Position numbers and translations under genes: made by a program
In this document: positions 52,606 through 62,028 of the stretch, piece after piece
Layout: every line of letters begins with the position of its first letter
Position numbering within the stretch: the stretch's first letter is position 1
NCBI RefSeq assembly: GCF_002849615.1
Contig: NZ_PDNV01000015.1
Location: 1 to 64,000, forward strand
Origin: Pollutimonas nitritireducens
Lineage (GTDB): Bacteria > Pseudomonadota > Gammaproteobacteria > Burkholderiales > Burkholderiaceae_B
Direction: 5' to 3'
Length of the DNA: 64,000 bases
The notes under the pieces: model-generated
The model's input: the letters and a program-made list of their open reading frames with translations, nothing else
Database searches by the model: none
Told to the model about the DNA's origin: nothing

Positions 52606-55004
52606 TGAATATAAGTCGTTTTTTTGGCAGTACCAACCGCGAAGCGATGCGTCAGGTACGCATGGCGCTTGGACCCGATGCGCTCATCGTGTCGAACCGG
52701 CGTATCAACGGAGGTGTGGAAATCCTGGCGTCAGACGCCACATCGGTGGCCGTCGCCACTGAGGAGCCAGCCGTAGTCAGTGGTTTTCCCACGGCGCCGA
52801 CGCCGATGCCTGGTGGTCAAAGGCCGGCTTCGGCAGCCTCACGCATGCCGGCTGCCACAGCGTCGGCTCCGGCACTGGAGCAAGAGGTCGATGTCATGGA
52901 CGCCATAGGCGCCATGCGTGGCGCACTGGAAACCCGCATCGACGAGCTGGTGTGGGGGAATCAACTGCGACGTGCGCCCCAGGCGGTATCGCTGTTCCAG
53001 ACCTTGCTCGGCTACGGTTTTAGCACCGCGCTGTTGCGCGCCATGCTCAAGCGCCTGCCTGAACAATTGACTGCCAAGGCAGCTTTGCAGTGGGCGCGCA
53101 ATGAATTGGTCACCCACCTGCCGGTAGTGTCCAGCGAAGACAAACTATGGACGCCCGGGCTGGCGCTTGCGTTGGTGGGTCCGACCGGCGTTGGAAAGAC
53201 CACGACCATTGCCAAGCTGGCCGCGCGCTGCCTCAAGCGTGTTGGGCCGGACGGGCTGGTGCTGCTTACGACCGACACCTATCGCATCGGCGCGCATGAG
53301 CAATTGAAGATCTACGGCCAAATCATGCGCGTTCCGGTACACGTGGTGCAGGATGTCATCGAACTGCGCAAGGTCATGCAAGGGATACGCGAAGACCAAA
53401 CCATTCTTATCGATAATGTTGGAATCAGCCAGCGTGACCGCTATATTGCCGAGCAGGCCGCCATGCTTGCGGGGGCAGGGCGACAGGTCAGCCGGCTATT
53501 GGTTCTGAATGCATCCAGCCACGGCGACACGCTCGATGAAGTGGCCCGCACGTACTGCAACGACGGCGGGACACCATTGAAGGGCTGCATCATCAGCAAG
53601 GTCGACGAAGCCAGCCGCCTGGGCGCCGCGCTCGACACAGCCATACGCTACCGCCTGCCTATCCATTATATTTCCACCGGCCAGAAGGTGCCGGAAAACC
53701 TCGCGTTTCCGTCCGCCATGGAGTTGGTGGACCAGGCACTGGTCCACAACCAGCTCAGTCGCGCCTTGTACGCGCCGACCGAAGCCGATTTTGCCGCCTT
53801 GATGTCGCTGGCCAAGCCGCCTGCCGACGATGCCCGCAGTGCCGATGTCGAGAGCCGACGCAAGCGCCTGCTGCCAGGCCTGTTGTCGATGGCGCTGGAG
53901 CCCGCCTCCAGCATGTCCATGGAGGACCTCGACGCGGCATGTGCCTATATCGATGAGGCGACGGCGCCCATCGAGGCTTACGGTCTGTGGCGCAGCTATA
54001 CCGCATCGAAGCCCGATACCGTAACGCTGGCCGGTCACGTCGAGCACGGGTTGCGCATCGCAGAAGGCGTCGCGGGCGAAAAAAATCATAAGCATCTGTT
54101 GGCCTTGCACGATCAGGTAACGATCAAATCGTCGTCAGGCGCGCGCGGTTCTTTGCGCGCCAGCTTGTTGGTCGCCGAAGATGGCATGCCATTGACATCG
54201 CCGGTGCAACAGCTTGGGCTGGCCGATGGCTGGCACTCGTCCTGCGGCGCGAGCGCACAACAGGCGCCGGCGACCGGCATGGCCTTGCACCGGCAGGTCC
54301 AGTGGCTGAGCGAACATCCCTCGGCCATGCCTATCGTGCATTTGTTCGAAGGCGGGACCCAGTCCTTGTGGCGCAGCATTTCGTCCCTGGACGTATCGTG
54401 GCTGACTCAATGCCCGGCCACCACGCGTGTGGAACTGGACGCTTGCGCCACCACGGTTGGCGCGTTGGGTAAGACACTCATTTTCCATCCGGTGGCTATT
54501 CCGGTCTATGCGGGGGTGATCACGGAGATTGCGGGCAAGCCTGCGGAAGACATCGCGCTTTGGGTAGCCAGCGAAACCGTAGAGATCATTGCACGGCAGC
54601 AGGATTCATTGCTTCTGCAGGTCATATGCGTGCGTATCGTGAACCGGGTCGATGGGCTGGTCATCAAGACTCTCTATGGTCTCAGCAATATGTTTGCACT
54701 GGACATGGCGTCCGACGTGCTGGCCGCCTGGTTGGTCTTGCGCGCCGAAGCCAAAGCCAGCATGCGCCATGCCGCACGCGCGTGGCAACTGTTGGAGCAA
54801 CGCAAGGATGCGGAATCATTACCCAAGAAAGCGATGTTGGCGACTCAGTTGGGGATGGCGGCATGGCAGTATAAGCAAGACCCAGGCGCTGCATTGGCAC
54901 GCAAGGTGGGAGGCACTGTCACCGGAAAGCCGGGCCTGCCGTCGCTGACCGCCATGCCCGCCATGCTGAAGTTGTTCGCGCTAAAAGAAATGGTCGCCGT
55001 TTAA
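52605..55004 (+). CDS. flhF: FlhF, SRP-like GTPase for flagellar placement, with a long C-terminal extension
   Basis: A 799-residue protein; typical FlhF has about 370-500. The basic N-terminal domain starts MNISRFFGSTNREAMRQVR. The NG domain spans about 100-385: Walker A GPTGVGKTTT (about 192-201), TTDTYRIGAHEQLKIYG, G3 region LIDNVGISQRD and G4 SKVDEAS. The G3 element reads DNVG where DTxG is usual. Residues 400-799 match nothing that I recognise. The gene is in frame throughout, overlaps flhA by one base and keeps the surrounding codon style, so the extension seems genuine. No flhG follows. Confidence 0.92.
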   Translation: MNISRFFGSTNREAMRQVRMALGPDALIVSNRRINGGVEILASDATSVAVATEEPAVVSGFPTAPTPMPGGQRPASAASRMPAATASAPALEQEVDVMDAIGAMRGALETRIDELVWGNQLRRAPQAVSLFQTLLGYGFSTALLRAMLKRLPEQLTAKAALQWARNELVTHLPVVSSEDKLWTPGLALALVGPTGVGKTTTIAKLAARCLKRVGPDGLVLLTTDTYRIGAHEQLKIYGQIMRVPVHVVQDVIELRKVMQGIREDQTILIDNVGISQRDRYIAEQAAMLAGAGRQVSRLLVLNASSHGDTLDEVARTYCNDGGTPLKGCIISKVDEASRLGAALDTAIRYRLPIHYISTGQKVPENLAFPSAMELVDQALVHNQLSRALYAPTEADFAALMSLAKPPADDARSADVESRRKRLLPGLLSMALEPASSMSMEDLDAACAYIDEATAPIEAYGLWRSYTASKPDTVTLAGHVEHGLRIAEGVAGEKNHKHLLALHDQVTIKSSSGARGSLRASLLVAEDGMPLTSPVQQLGLADGWHSSCGASAQQAPATGMALHRQVQWLSEHPSAMPIVHLFEGGTQSLWRSISSLDVSWLTQCPATTRVELDACATTVGALGKTLIFHPVAIPVYAGVITEIAGKPAEDIALWVASETVEIIARQQDSLLLQVICVRIVNRVDGLVIKTLYGLSNMFALDMASDVLAAWLVLRAEAKASMRHAARAWQLLEQRKDAESLPKKAMLATQLGMAAWQYKQDPGAALARKVGGTVTGKPGLPSLTAMPAMLKLFALKEMVAV

Positions 55005-55034
55005 CCGGCGACCACAGTCCCGCCGGCGAGGTGA

Positions 55035-55511
55035 TCAACCGGCCTTGAACTTCTTGCCGGAGCCGGGCTGGGCGGAATTTTTCCTACCACTGGCATCGTA
55101 CAGATTGCTGGCGCCGACCAAGCCGCGCACCATATCCAGCGCCTGCTGATTGTGGGCCAGGAAAGTGTTGATGACAATACCGTTTGACGCATTCAACTGG
55201 CTGGCTGTATCCGCCTTTTCCAGCAGGGCCTTGCACAAATCGCGCAGTTGGGGATGATTGAGTGCCGCGGCATCGAGTCCGGGCTTATCGCCGGGGTAGC
55301 CTAGTTGGGCCAGCAATGCCTGGCGTTCGTCGGCCACCAAGGCAAGTTGATCCGCGTAGCGATTTTTGGCTACAGTCGACTCGCCCAGCGCATCGGTATC
55401 GCCGGCTTCGGTCAGCGCCTGGGCTTCTTCTTCAAGAACGGAAATAAACGACTGGACCAGATCGACTTCCTGCTCCAGGCACTGTTCCAATTGCAATACA
55501 ACGTTATTCAT
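55035..55511 (-). CDS. flgN: FlgN, export chaperone for hook-filament junction proteins
   Basis: A 158-residue helical protein with the FlgN layout: a long antiparallel helical pair (residues 3-100), LALVADERQALLAQLG in the middle and a C-terminal helix. It escorts FlgK and FlgL to FlhA. It reads leftward, convergent with flhF, and lies 60 bp downstream of flgM in the same transcript. Confidence 0.88.
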   Translation of the reverse strand: MNNVVLQLEQCLEQEVDLVQSFISVLEEEAQALTEAGDTDALGESTVAKNRYADQLALVADERQALLAQLGYPGDKPGLDAAALNHPQLRDLCKALLEKADTASQLNASNGIVINTFLAHNQQALDMVRGLVGASNLYDASGRKNSAQPGSGKKFKAG

Positions 55512-55571
55512 TTGGCGATTGTTTGAGTCGGGCGCGATGCGCTGATCGGTGTGGAAGGACCCGTTGCCTGG

Positions 55572-55859
55572 CTATTTCAGCAGATCGCGTACGCTTGCGA
55601 TGAGGCCGTCAGCAATGCGGCTGGGATCTATTTTAAGTTGGCCAGATGCCAGGGCGTCGCGGATCTCGTTGACACGGGCTACGTTGATATCGCCATCGCT
55701 GTTCTGGAGATTGGACAGATGACGGGCCGTCGAACTTAGGTCGACCGCGCCTTTGCTGGAACTGGGCGACGACGCGCTTGCACGGGTCACGCCGTCAGTA
55801 CGCGAGCCGGCGACGCTGGTTCTGGCGGTACTGGTTATAGCGGGTGAAGTGATCTTCAA
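55572..55859 (-). CDS. flgM: FlgM, anti-sigma-28 factor
   Basis: A 95-residue protein. A disordered Ser/Thr-rich first half is followed by the sigma-28-binding helices (DINVARVNEIRDALASGQLKIDPSRIADGLIASV region). It holds FliA inactive until it is exported through the finished hook. The start is TTG 55859, supported by GGAG seven bases upstream and MKITSPAI, a usual FlgM beginning. A good sigma-28 promoter lies about 52 bp upstream. Confidence 0.93.
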   Translation of the reverse strand: MKITSPAITSTARTSVAGSRTDGVTRASASSPSSSKGAVDLSSTARHLSNLQNSDGDINVARVNEIRDALASGQLKIDPSRIADGLIASVRDLLK

Positions 55860-55910
55860 GTCGGTCTCCGGATGAATCCTGGCAGGCAGTGTAATGCGTT
55901 CGTGTATCGT

Positions 55911-55937
55911 TTTACGGCCCCGTTCCTGGAAAGTTTA
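55911..55937 (-). promoter_or_regulatory. Sigma-28 (FliA) promoter of flgM-flgN
   Basis: On the minus strand TAAACTTT - 11 bp - GCCGTAAA closely matches the sigma-28 consensus TAAAGTTT-N11-GCCGATAA (13 of 16 positions). It points toward flgM, so the anti-sigma factor is made under the sigma factor that it restrains. Confidence 0.88.
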
Positions 55938-55983
55938 GGTCTTTGGCCCGTACTTACGCAAAATTACGAGTGCCGCCATATCG

Positions 55984-56694
55984 TTACATGATTACCTGGA
56001 CCGTATTCGAGTTGAGCACCGTTCCGCTGACGATCTGGCCTGAGCTGGATTTTACCTGGATTTGAGCGCCTGGCGCACCGCCTTCTAGCGCCTTGCCTTC
56101 GCCCGTGGCTACAAAGCCTACGCCCCGCGCCTCGGTGCGTACCTGTTGGCCTCGCGCGATGGAATCGGGATCGCGCAGCGCGCTGGACTTGATGACGCCG
56201 CCCGCTGAAATGCGGTATTTGGCGACATATCCGACGGCCTGGCTGGGATCGAACACGACCCCGCGCGCCACGCTGAGCAAATCGCCTTCGCGTCCGGTCA
56301 AATCACTCAGTGAGAGGGTGTGGCCGGGTTGGATCGTGTGGTTGGCAACGTAGTAATAGCCCTGTATGTTCAAGTTAGCCTGAACACGCGTGTTCCACTC
56401 GACAGGCGCCATGCAGCGCACGCCAACTGTCATACGCGATTGGAGCCGCTGGCCGTTTGGCAGGTAAACGTGCAGCTGCTTACATGCGGGCTGATTCGCG
56501 ACGCCCGGCATATTGACCGTGACCCTTGAGGACCCCGGGTAGCTTCGGGCCTGGCGCGCAAGAAAGTTCTCGACTTTGGCGGCAACGATGGCGGGGTCTT
56601 GCGACGCAATGGCCGCGCCCGAGGGGCTGGCGCTTGCAGGCCAGGCGAACAGGCTGGCGGCAAGCAAACTAATAGTGGCGGGGAACTTGAGCAT
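55984..56694 (-). CDS. flgA: FlgA, P-ring assembly chaperone
   Basis: A 236-residue periplasmic protein. The signal peptide (MLKFPATISLLAASLFAWPASA) is cut near residue 22. A SAF domain and the C-terminal beta domain (YVAKYRISAGGVIKSSALRD, then GQIVSGTVLNSNTVQVIM) are typical. It assists FlgI polymerisation into the P ring. ATG 56694 is favoured over the GTG two codons upstream. It is transcribed divergently from flgB. Confidence 0.94.
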   Translation of the reverse strand: MLKFPATISLLAASLFAWPASASPSGAAIASQDPAIVAAKVENFLARQARSYPGSSRVTVNMPGVANQPACKQLHVYLPNGQRLQSRMTVGVRCMAPVEWNTRVQANLNIQGYYYVANHTIQPGHTLSLSDLTGREGDLLSVARGVVFDPSQAVGYVAKYRISAGGVIKSSALRDPDSIARGQQVRTEARGVGFVATGEGKALEGGAPGAQIQVKSSSGQIVSGTVLNSNTVQVIM

Positions 56695-56882
56695 ATGCAC
56701 ATTTTATCGAAGGCAATAGTGCGTCATACCCGGAACTGGATGATAAATAGTGGCTTATTTCCTACTTTAGGCTTAGTGCCTCGCCATTACTATTCTGTTA
56801 TGTGAACGGCAGTAGGTCGCCACATGGGTCTATTGCCTGCGGACATCCATTGCGGGCATCGTTATTACCGGGTGAACGGCAA

Positions 56883-57290
56883 ATGATCGATCGGATAGGC
56901 GAAGACTTGGGCTTTTACCAAAAAGCCATCAACTTGCGCCAGCAGCGGCAGGAAGTATTGGCAGCCAATATTGCCAATGCCGACACGCCCAACTACAAAT
57001 CGCGCGACTTTGATTTTAGCTCAGCGCTGAGCAATGCCATGGGCGAAGGCCTGCGCTTGCCGGATACGCAGCTTGCGCTGACGTCCGCACGCCATATTCC
57101 GGCCAAGGCAGTCACCCCTGATCCGGCAGAACTTTTATATCGCCAGCCCTTCCAGCCCAGCCTAGACGGCAATACCGTCGACATGGATGTCGAACGCGTG
57201 CAGTTTGCCGACAACACCATGCGTTACCAAACCGATCTTGCCGTTATCTCATCACGGATCAAATCCATGATGGCGGCATTGCAGCAGTAA
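56883..57290 (+). CDS. flgB: FlgB, proximal rod protein
   Basis: A 135-residue rod subunit. It has the N-terminal rod/hook motif [20 protein letters not shown] and a C-terminal helix ending [26 protein letters not shown] 56883 starts [16 protein letters not shown]; an upstream in-frame ATG at 56802 would add 27 residues without similarity. First gene of the rightward flg operon; about 190 bp separate it from flgA, where its promoter should be, but none is clear by eye. Confidence 0.95.
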   Translation: MIDRIGEDLGFYQKAINLRQQRQEVLAANIANADTPNYKSRDFDFSSALSNAMGEGLRLPDTQLALTSARHIPAKAVTPDPAELLYRQPFQPSLDGNTVDMDVERVQFADNTMRYQTDLAVISSRIKSMMAALQQ

Positions 57291-57319
57291 ACCGCAGCAC
57301 CAGGAAAACAGGAAAGTCC

Positions 57320-57736
57320 ATGTCGACGATGAATATTTTCGAGATCGCCGGATCGGCCCTTACGGCCCAATCCCAACGCATGAACGTTACGGCCAGCAAC
57401 CTGGCCAATGCCGACAGCGTTGCCGGCCCCGATGGCAAGCCGTATCGTGCCCGCCAGGTCGTTTTCCAGATGGCGCCGGTGACGGGCCAGGCCTATTCCC
57501 AGTCGGTTGGCGGCGTGAAAGTGGCGGCAGTCGTCGAGAGCGGCGCGCCGGCACGCATGCAGTACGACCCCAAGAACCCGTTGGCCAATGCCGACGGCTA
57601 TGTCGCAATGCCCAATGTGGACGTGGTGGCGGAAACCGTCAACATGATCTCTGCTTCACGGTCTTATCAGGCAAATGTCGAAGTCATCAACACCGCCAAA
57701 AGCATGATGATGCGTACCCTGTCCATAGGACAGTAA
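57320..57736 (+). CDS. flgC: FlgC, proximal rod protein
   Basis: A 138-residue rod subunit. The start region [27 protein letters not shown] and the end [30 protein letters not shown] are the conserved terminal helices of rod proteins, which form the coiled core of the axial structure. GGAAAG lies before the ATG, 29 bp after flgB. Confidence 0.96.
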   Translation: MSTMNIFEIAGSALTAQSQRMNVTASNLANADSVAGPDGKPYRARQVVFQMAPVTGQAYSQSVGGVKVAAVVESGAPARMQYDPKNPLANADGYVAMPNVDVVAETVNMISASRSYQANVEVINTAKSMMMRTLSIGQ

Positions 57737-57778
57737 TTCTTTCTCGGCCGTCACCCCTATCCCTAAGAGAGCACAACC

Positions 57779-58453
57779 TTGACCACAGTCAATAATGCAA
57801 CGTCCACTGCGCTTGCCACGGCTAATGCAAACACAAAGGACCTGGTTTCCGACACCGAAGACCGTTTCCTGACCTTGCTGGTAACGCAGTTGCAGAACCA
57901 GGATCCTCTGAATCCCATGGACAACGCCCAGGTCACATCGCAGATGGCGCAATTGTCCACTGTGACGGGCATCACGCAACTGAATAACACCTTGCTGGCC
58001 TTGTCCGGCCAGATGGACGTGTCGCAGTCCATGCAGGCCGCCAGCCTCATCGGTAAAGACGTCCTCGTACCCGGCACCAAGATTTCGGTCGGCGTCGATG
58101 CCGACGGCACTCATGTCACGCCATTCGGCGTGGACATGATTTCCGAAGCAACCAAGGTCGTTGTCAGCATCACGGATGCGGCAGGCAATGTCGTGCGCAA
58201 CATCGACCTGGGCAGCCAGCCGGTGGGCGTTATATCGGTCGACTGGGATGGCAAGAACGATGCTGGTACAGCGGTAAGCGCAGGCGCCTACACCTTCAAC
58301 GTCAAGGCGACCAATGCCAGCGAGCAAGCCGTGTCCGCCGATGCACTGACGTATGGAAAAGTAGGCAGCGTCGCCTACAGCTCGAGCGGCTTGACCATGG
58401 ATCTTGGTCTGGCGGGATCGCATTCCCTGCTGAATCTGCGCAAAATAATGTAG
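57779..58453 (+). CDS. flgD: FlgD, hook-capping protein
   Basis: A 224-residue hook-assembly scaffold, lost from the finished organelle. The conserved N-terminal piece is FLTLLVTQLQNQDPLNPMDNAQVTSQMAQLSTV. Tudor-like and Ig-like domains follow (about 85-224) with VSVDWDGKNDAGTAVSAGAYTF. The start must be TTG 57779, since no ATG precedes the conserved region; AGAG lies upstream. Confidence 0.94.
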   Translation: MTTVNNATSTALATANANTKDLVSDTEDRFLTLLVTQLQNQDPLNPMDNAQVTSQMAQLSTVTGITQLNNTLLALSGQMDVSQSMQAASLIGKDVLVPGTKISVGVDADGTHVTPFGVDMISEATKVVVSITDAAGNVVRNIDLGSQPVGVISVDWDGKNDAGTAVSAGAYTFNVKATNASEQAVSADALTYGKVGSVAYSSSGLTMDLGLAGSHSLLNLRKIM

Positions 58454-58524
58454 TTGCGGTCGCTTGCGGGGTCGCGAAGGCACGCCGCATTACTTATACA
58501 GTTAAAGAGAAAACGAGGTTAATC

Positions 58525-59736
58525 ATGGGTTTCGGACAAGGTTTAAGTGGTTTGAACGCCGCGGCGCAGAATCTGGATGTCATTGGTAATAATATTGCCA
58601 ACTCCGGAACGGTGGGATTCAAGGCAGGAACAGCGACTTTCGCAGATGTTTATGCGAATTCTCGAGTTGGCCTGGGTACCAGCGTTGCCAGCATCAACCA
58701 GCGCTTCACGGTTGGTACGGTCTCCAGCAGCGGAAACCAGTTTGATATGGCGATTGATGGGCCGAAAGGGCTGTTTCGTGTGCAGGATACCAGCGGAAAT
58801 ATACTGTTTACCCGCAATGGTCAATTCTTCGCGGATAAAAACAATTTCGTTGTCAACGCGCAAGGCCAGCGCCTGACGGGTTACCAAGGCAATGGCACCG
58901 ATCTGGTGCCTATCACGGTGCCAGTAGGCAACATTGCTCCGTTGGCGACAACCAGCATAACGATGAAGGCAAACCTCGACGCGAATGCGGCGGTAGTGCC
59001 TGCGGCGCCGGCGTTCAATCCTGATGAACCATCGACCTATACTCATTCCTTGCCGACGAGCATCTACGACTCTTTGGGTAACTCCCATCAACTTACGCAG
59101 TATTTCGTGAAGCGTGATGGAACCGCAACCAGCAGTTCGTGGGAGGTGCACTACCGGCTTGATGGGCAAGCGTTGCCGACCCCTGCCGGCAGTAGCATTG
59201 CTATGACCTTCGACGACAATGGCGTGTTAACGGCTCCAACGGGTCCGGTCCCACTTACTTTCGTACAACCTGGTGGCACAGCGGCTCCAGCAGCGCCCTT
59301 GAGCATAGGCGTGGCTTATACGGGCACCACGCAGTTCGGAGGCGAATTCTCGGCCAGCCGCAATCAGAATGGTTATGCCACCGGCGAATACGCCAGCATG
59401 TCGATAGCCTCCGATGGTGCCATTGTTGCCAGCTATACCAACGGAGAAACGCTGGGCGTCGGATTCCTGGCACTGGCGGATTTCAACAACGTTCAAGGGT
59501 TGCAACCCGTCGGCGGAAATGCCTGGGCCGAAACATCCGAGTCTGGTCAGCCAGTCGTCGGTCGCCCTGGAACCAATGGCATGGCGTCGATCGTCGGTCA
59601 GTCGGTCGAAGAGTCCAATGTGGACATGAGCCAGGAACTGGTCAATATGATCATTGCGCAACGAACCTATCAAGCCAATGCGCAGACGATCAAGACCCAG
59701 GATCAAGTCTTGCAGACTTTGATCAACCTGCGCTAG
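58525..59736 (+). CDS. flgE: FlgE, hook protein
   Basis: A 403-residue hook subunit. The N-terminal motif GLSGLNAAAQNLDVIGNNIANSGTVGFK and the C-terminal VDMSQELVNMIIAQRTYQANAQTIKT form the D0 core. The middle (about 80-350) holds the outer domains with TSIYDSLGNSHQL. Length is normal. A GAGG motif precedes the ATG by eight bases. Confidence 0.96.
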   Translation: MGFGQGLSGLNAAAQNLDVIGNNIANSGTVGFKAGTATFADVYANSRVGLGTSVASINQRFTVGTVSSSGNQFDMAIDGPKGLFRVQDTSGNILFTRNGQFFADKNNFVVNAQGQRLTGYQGNGTDLVPITVPVGNIAPLATTSITMKANLDANAAVVPAAPAFNPDEPSTYTHSLPTSIYDSLGNSHQLTQYFVKRDGTATSSSWEVHYRLDGQALPTPAGSSIAMTFDDNGVLTAPTGPVPLTFVQPGGTAAPAAPLSIGVAYTGTTQFGGEFSASRNQNGYATGEYASMSIASDGAIVASYTNGETLGVGFLALADFNNVQGLQPVGGNAWAETSESGQPVVGRPGTNGMASIVGQSVEESNVDMSQELVNMIIAQRTYQANAQTIKTQDQVLQTLINLR

Positions 59737-59748
59737 GCCGACGCGTAA

Positions 59749-60495
59749 ATGGACCGCATTATCTACACGGCCGCCGGCGGCGCTGCGCGGGTGTTGGAAC
59801 AGCAGGCCGTTATCAGCAACAACATGGCCAACGTCAGCACCACCGGTTTTCGCGAGCAGATGGCGATTTACCGGTCGGTGCCGGTGGTGGGTCAGCCTGG
59901 CCTGCCAACGCGTGTGTCCACAGTAACCGCCACCCCCACCAGCAATTTCGGGCAAGGCGTCATGGCGGAGACCGGCCATGCGCTGGATCTGGCCGTGACC
60001 GGCGATGGTTGGTTCAGCGTGCAGACGCCACAGGGCGAAGCCTATACCCGCGCAGGCGAACTGGCCGTGAACCAGGACAACGTGCTGGTCAACCAGCAAG
60101 GCTACCCGGTGTTGTCCAGCGACGGCGGGCCAATAGAAATTCCCGAGCGCGGCAGTGTGAGCTTTTCCGGCGACGGGCAGATCAGCGCGCTGGGCGCTGG
60201 CGACAATCCGGGCGACATCCAGCAGTTGGGTCAGCTCAAACTCGTGAATCCGCCCGCCGCGTCCCTGCAGCGTGGCGACGATGGCTTGTTCCGTTTGGCC
60301 GGTGGCGAGGCCGCACAGGCCGATCCGCAGGTGCGCATGATTTCCGGCTTTGTCGAAAAAAGCAATGTGAACCCGGCGGAAGCAATGGTGGGCATGATCG
60401 CCAACGCGCGCCGCTTCGAAATGCAGATGAAGATTATCCAGGACGCCAGCTCGAATGCCGAGCGCGCCAACTCCATACTTTCGTCGAATAACTAA
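59749..60495 (+). CDS. flgF: FlgF, proximal rod protein
   Basis: A 248-residue rod subunit. It starts MDRIIYTAAGGAARVLEQQ and has the motif ISNNMANVSTTGFREQM; a beta-rich central part and the C-terminal EAMVGMIANARRFEMQMKII helix follow. It lies 12 bp after flgE without a strong ribosome-binding site, so reinitiation is plausible. Confidence 0.96.
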   Translation: MDRIIYTAAGGAARVLEQQAVISNNMANVSTTGFREQMAIYRSVPVVGQPGLPTRVSTVTATPTSNFGQGVMAETGHALDLAVTGDGWFSVQTPQGEAYTRAGELAVNQDNVLVNQQGYPVLSSDGGPIEIPERGSVSFSGDGQISALGAGDNPGDIQQLGQLKLVNPPAASLQRGDDGLFRLAGGEAAQADPQVRMISGFVEKSNVNPAEAMVGMIANARRFEMQMKIIQDASSNAERANSILSSNN

Positions 60496-60540
60496 TGTTG
60501 CATTCCGTGCAGGCCCGGCTTGCACAGTAAGGAAAGAAAA

Positions 60541-61326
60541 ATGATCCGCTCTCTTTGGATTGCCAAAACTGGTCTGGAATCTCAGCAGACCAATATGGAT
60601 GTTATCTCCAACAACCTGGCCAACGTCAATACGACGGGCTTCAAGCGCAGCCGCGCGGTGTTCGAAGATCTGATGTATCAAACCATACGCCAACCGGGCG
60701 CACAGGTCGGTGCCGCCAACCAGCTGCCATCGGGCCTGCAAATCGGCACCGGTGTGCGCACAGTTGCCACCGAGCGCATTCATAGCCAGGGCAACCTTAA
60801 AGAAACCGGCAATGACCTGGATATCGCCATTCAGGGCAAAGGCTTCCTGCAGGTGGAGATGCCCGACGGAACGTTTTCCTATACCCGCGATGGCAGCCTG
60901 CAAGTGGACCAGAACGGTCAGTTGGTAACGGCCGGTGGTTATCCCATACAGCCCCCCATCAATATCCCGGACAACGCCTTGACCATTTCGATTGGTCGCG
61001 ACGGAACTGTGTCGGTAACCCAACCGGGCGCCACCGGAATCAGTGTGGAAATCGGTCAGCTGCAGTTGAATACGTTTATCAACCCCACCGGTTTGCAGAG
61101 TGCCGGCGAGAACCTGTACGTGGAAACGGACGCCTCGGGCCCTGCCAATTTGGCCCAGCCTGGACTAGACGGTGCCGGCCTCGTGTTGCAGCAGTACACC
61201 GAAACGTCGAACGTGAACGTTGCCGAAGAATTGGTCAACATGATCACCACCCAGCGTGCCTATGAAATGAACAGCAAGGCCGTACAGACTTCCGACCAGA
61301 TGCTGGCGCGCCTGACTCAGCTTTGA
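60541..61326 (+). CDS. flgG: FlgG, distal rod protein
   Basis: A 261-residue protein, almost the E. coli length (260). [20 protein letters not shown] and [17 protein letters not shown] begin the D0 helix, and [27 protein letters not shown] ends it. AAGGAAAG stands before ATG 60541; the upstream in-frame ATG at 60520 has no such site. Confidence 0.97.
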   Translation: MIRSLWIAKTGLESQQTNMDVISNNLANVNTTGFKRSRAVFEDLMYQTIRQPGAQVGAANQLPSGLQIGTGVRTVATERIHSQGNLKETGNDLDIAIQGKGFLQVEMPDGTFSYTRDGSLQVDQNGQLVTAGGYPIQPPINIPDNALTISIGRDGTVSVTQPGATGISVEIGQLQLNTFINPTGLQSAGENLYVETDASGPANLAQPGLDGAGLVLQQYTETSNVNVAEELVNMITTQRAYEMNSKAVQTSDQMLARLTQL

Positions 61327-61328
61327 TA

Positions 61329-62015
61329 ATGTTTAAACGTCTTCGACTTGTCGTGGTGGGATTAGCTGTGGCGCTCGCGTCCGGCTGTGCGCTGATACCT
61401 CCGGAGCCTGTGGTGACCGGTCCATTGACTGCGGCGCCGCCGCTGCCGCCTTTGCCTGCGGTGGAGGCCAACGGGTCTATCTACCAGCCTACGGCCTATG
61501 GCAATTATCCCTTGTTCGAAGATCGCCGTCCTCGCAATGTGGGCGACATCGTGACCGTCGTGATACAGGAAAAGACCAACGCCGCGAAGAACGTTCAGAC
61601 CACTACAGACCGCACTGGCAGCGCCATGTTTGGCGTGGGATTAGCTCCGGCGATTTTGCCGAACGAGATTGGCGGCAAGCAGAATTTCGATATCACTGGA
61701 GAGAATGCATCCCAGGGCAAGGGATCGACGCGCGCCGACAATACCTTCTCCGGTACGTTGACGACCACAGTGATCGGCGTATTGCCTAACGGCAATCTTC
61801 AGATTGCCGGTGACAAACAAATTGCCATCAACCGCGGCAGCGAACACATACGTTTCTCCGGCGTTGTCGATCCGCGCTCGGTGAGTGGTTCGAACACGGT
61901 TTCATCGACGCAAGTGGCCGACGCGCGGATCGAGTTCCGCAGCAAGGGCACCATGGACGAAGTACAAACCATGGGCTGGCTGCAACGCTTTTTCCTGAAT
62001 GTTTCCCCGTTCTAA
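61329..62015 (+). CDS. flgH: FlgH, L-ring lipoprotein
   Basis: A 228-residue outer-membrane lipoprotein forming the flagellar L ring. The signal peptide ends in the lipobox LASGC (lipidated Cys at residue 20). The family core follows: [25 protein letters not shown], and [26 protein letters not shown]. The end is [17 protein letters not shown] 61329 is used; the upstream TTG overlaps the flgG stop. Confidence 0.96.
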   Translation: MFKRLRLVVVGLAVALASGCALIPPEPVVTGPLTAAPPLPPLPAVEANGSIYQPTAYGNYPLFEDRRPRNVGDIVTVVIQEKTNAAKNVQTTTDRTGSAMFGVGLAPAILPNEIGGKQNFDITGENASQGKGSTRADNTFSGTLTTTVIGVLPNGNLQIAGDKQIAINRGSEHIRFSGVVDPRSVSGSNTVSSTQVADARIEFRSKGTMDEVQTMGWLQRFFLNVSPF

Positions 62016-62028
62016 CAAGGTACCGGTT

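Noticed and set aside
55005-55034. CCGGCG...CGCCGG inverted repeat between flhF and flgN as terminator
   Set aside because: Six-base stem with a long loop and no U tract in either direction.
59227-61023. Open frame of 598 codons on the minus strand opposite flgE-flgF-flgG
   Set aside because: It crosses three well-conserved rod/hook genes and has shadow-like composition.
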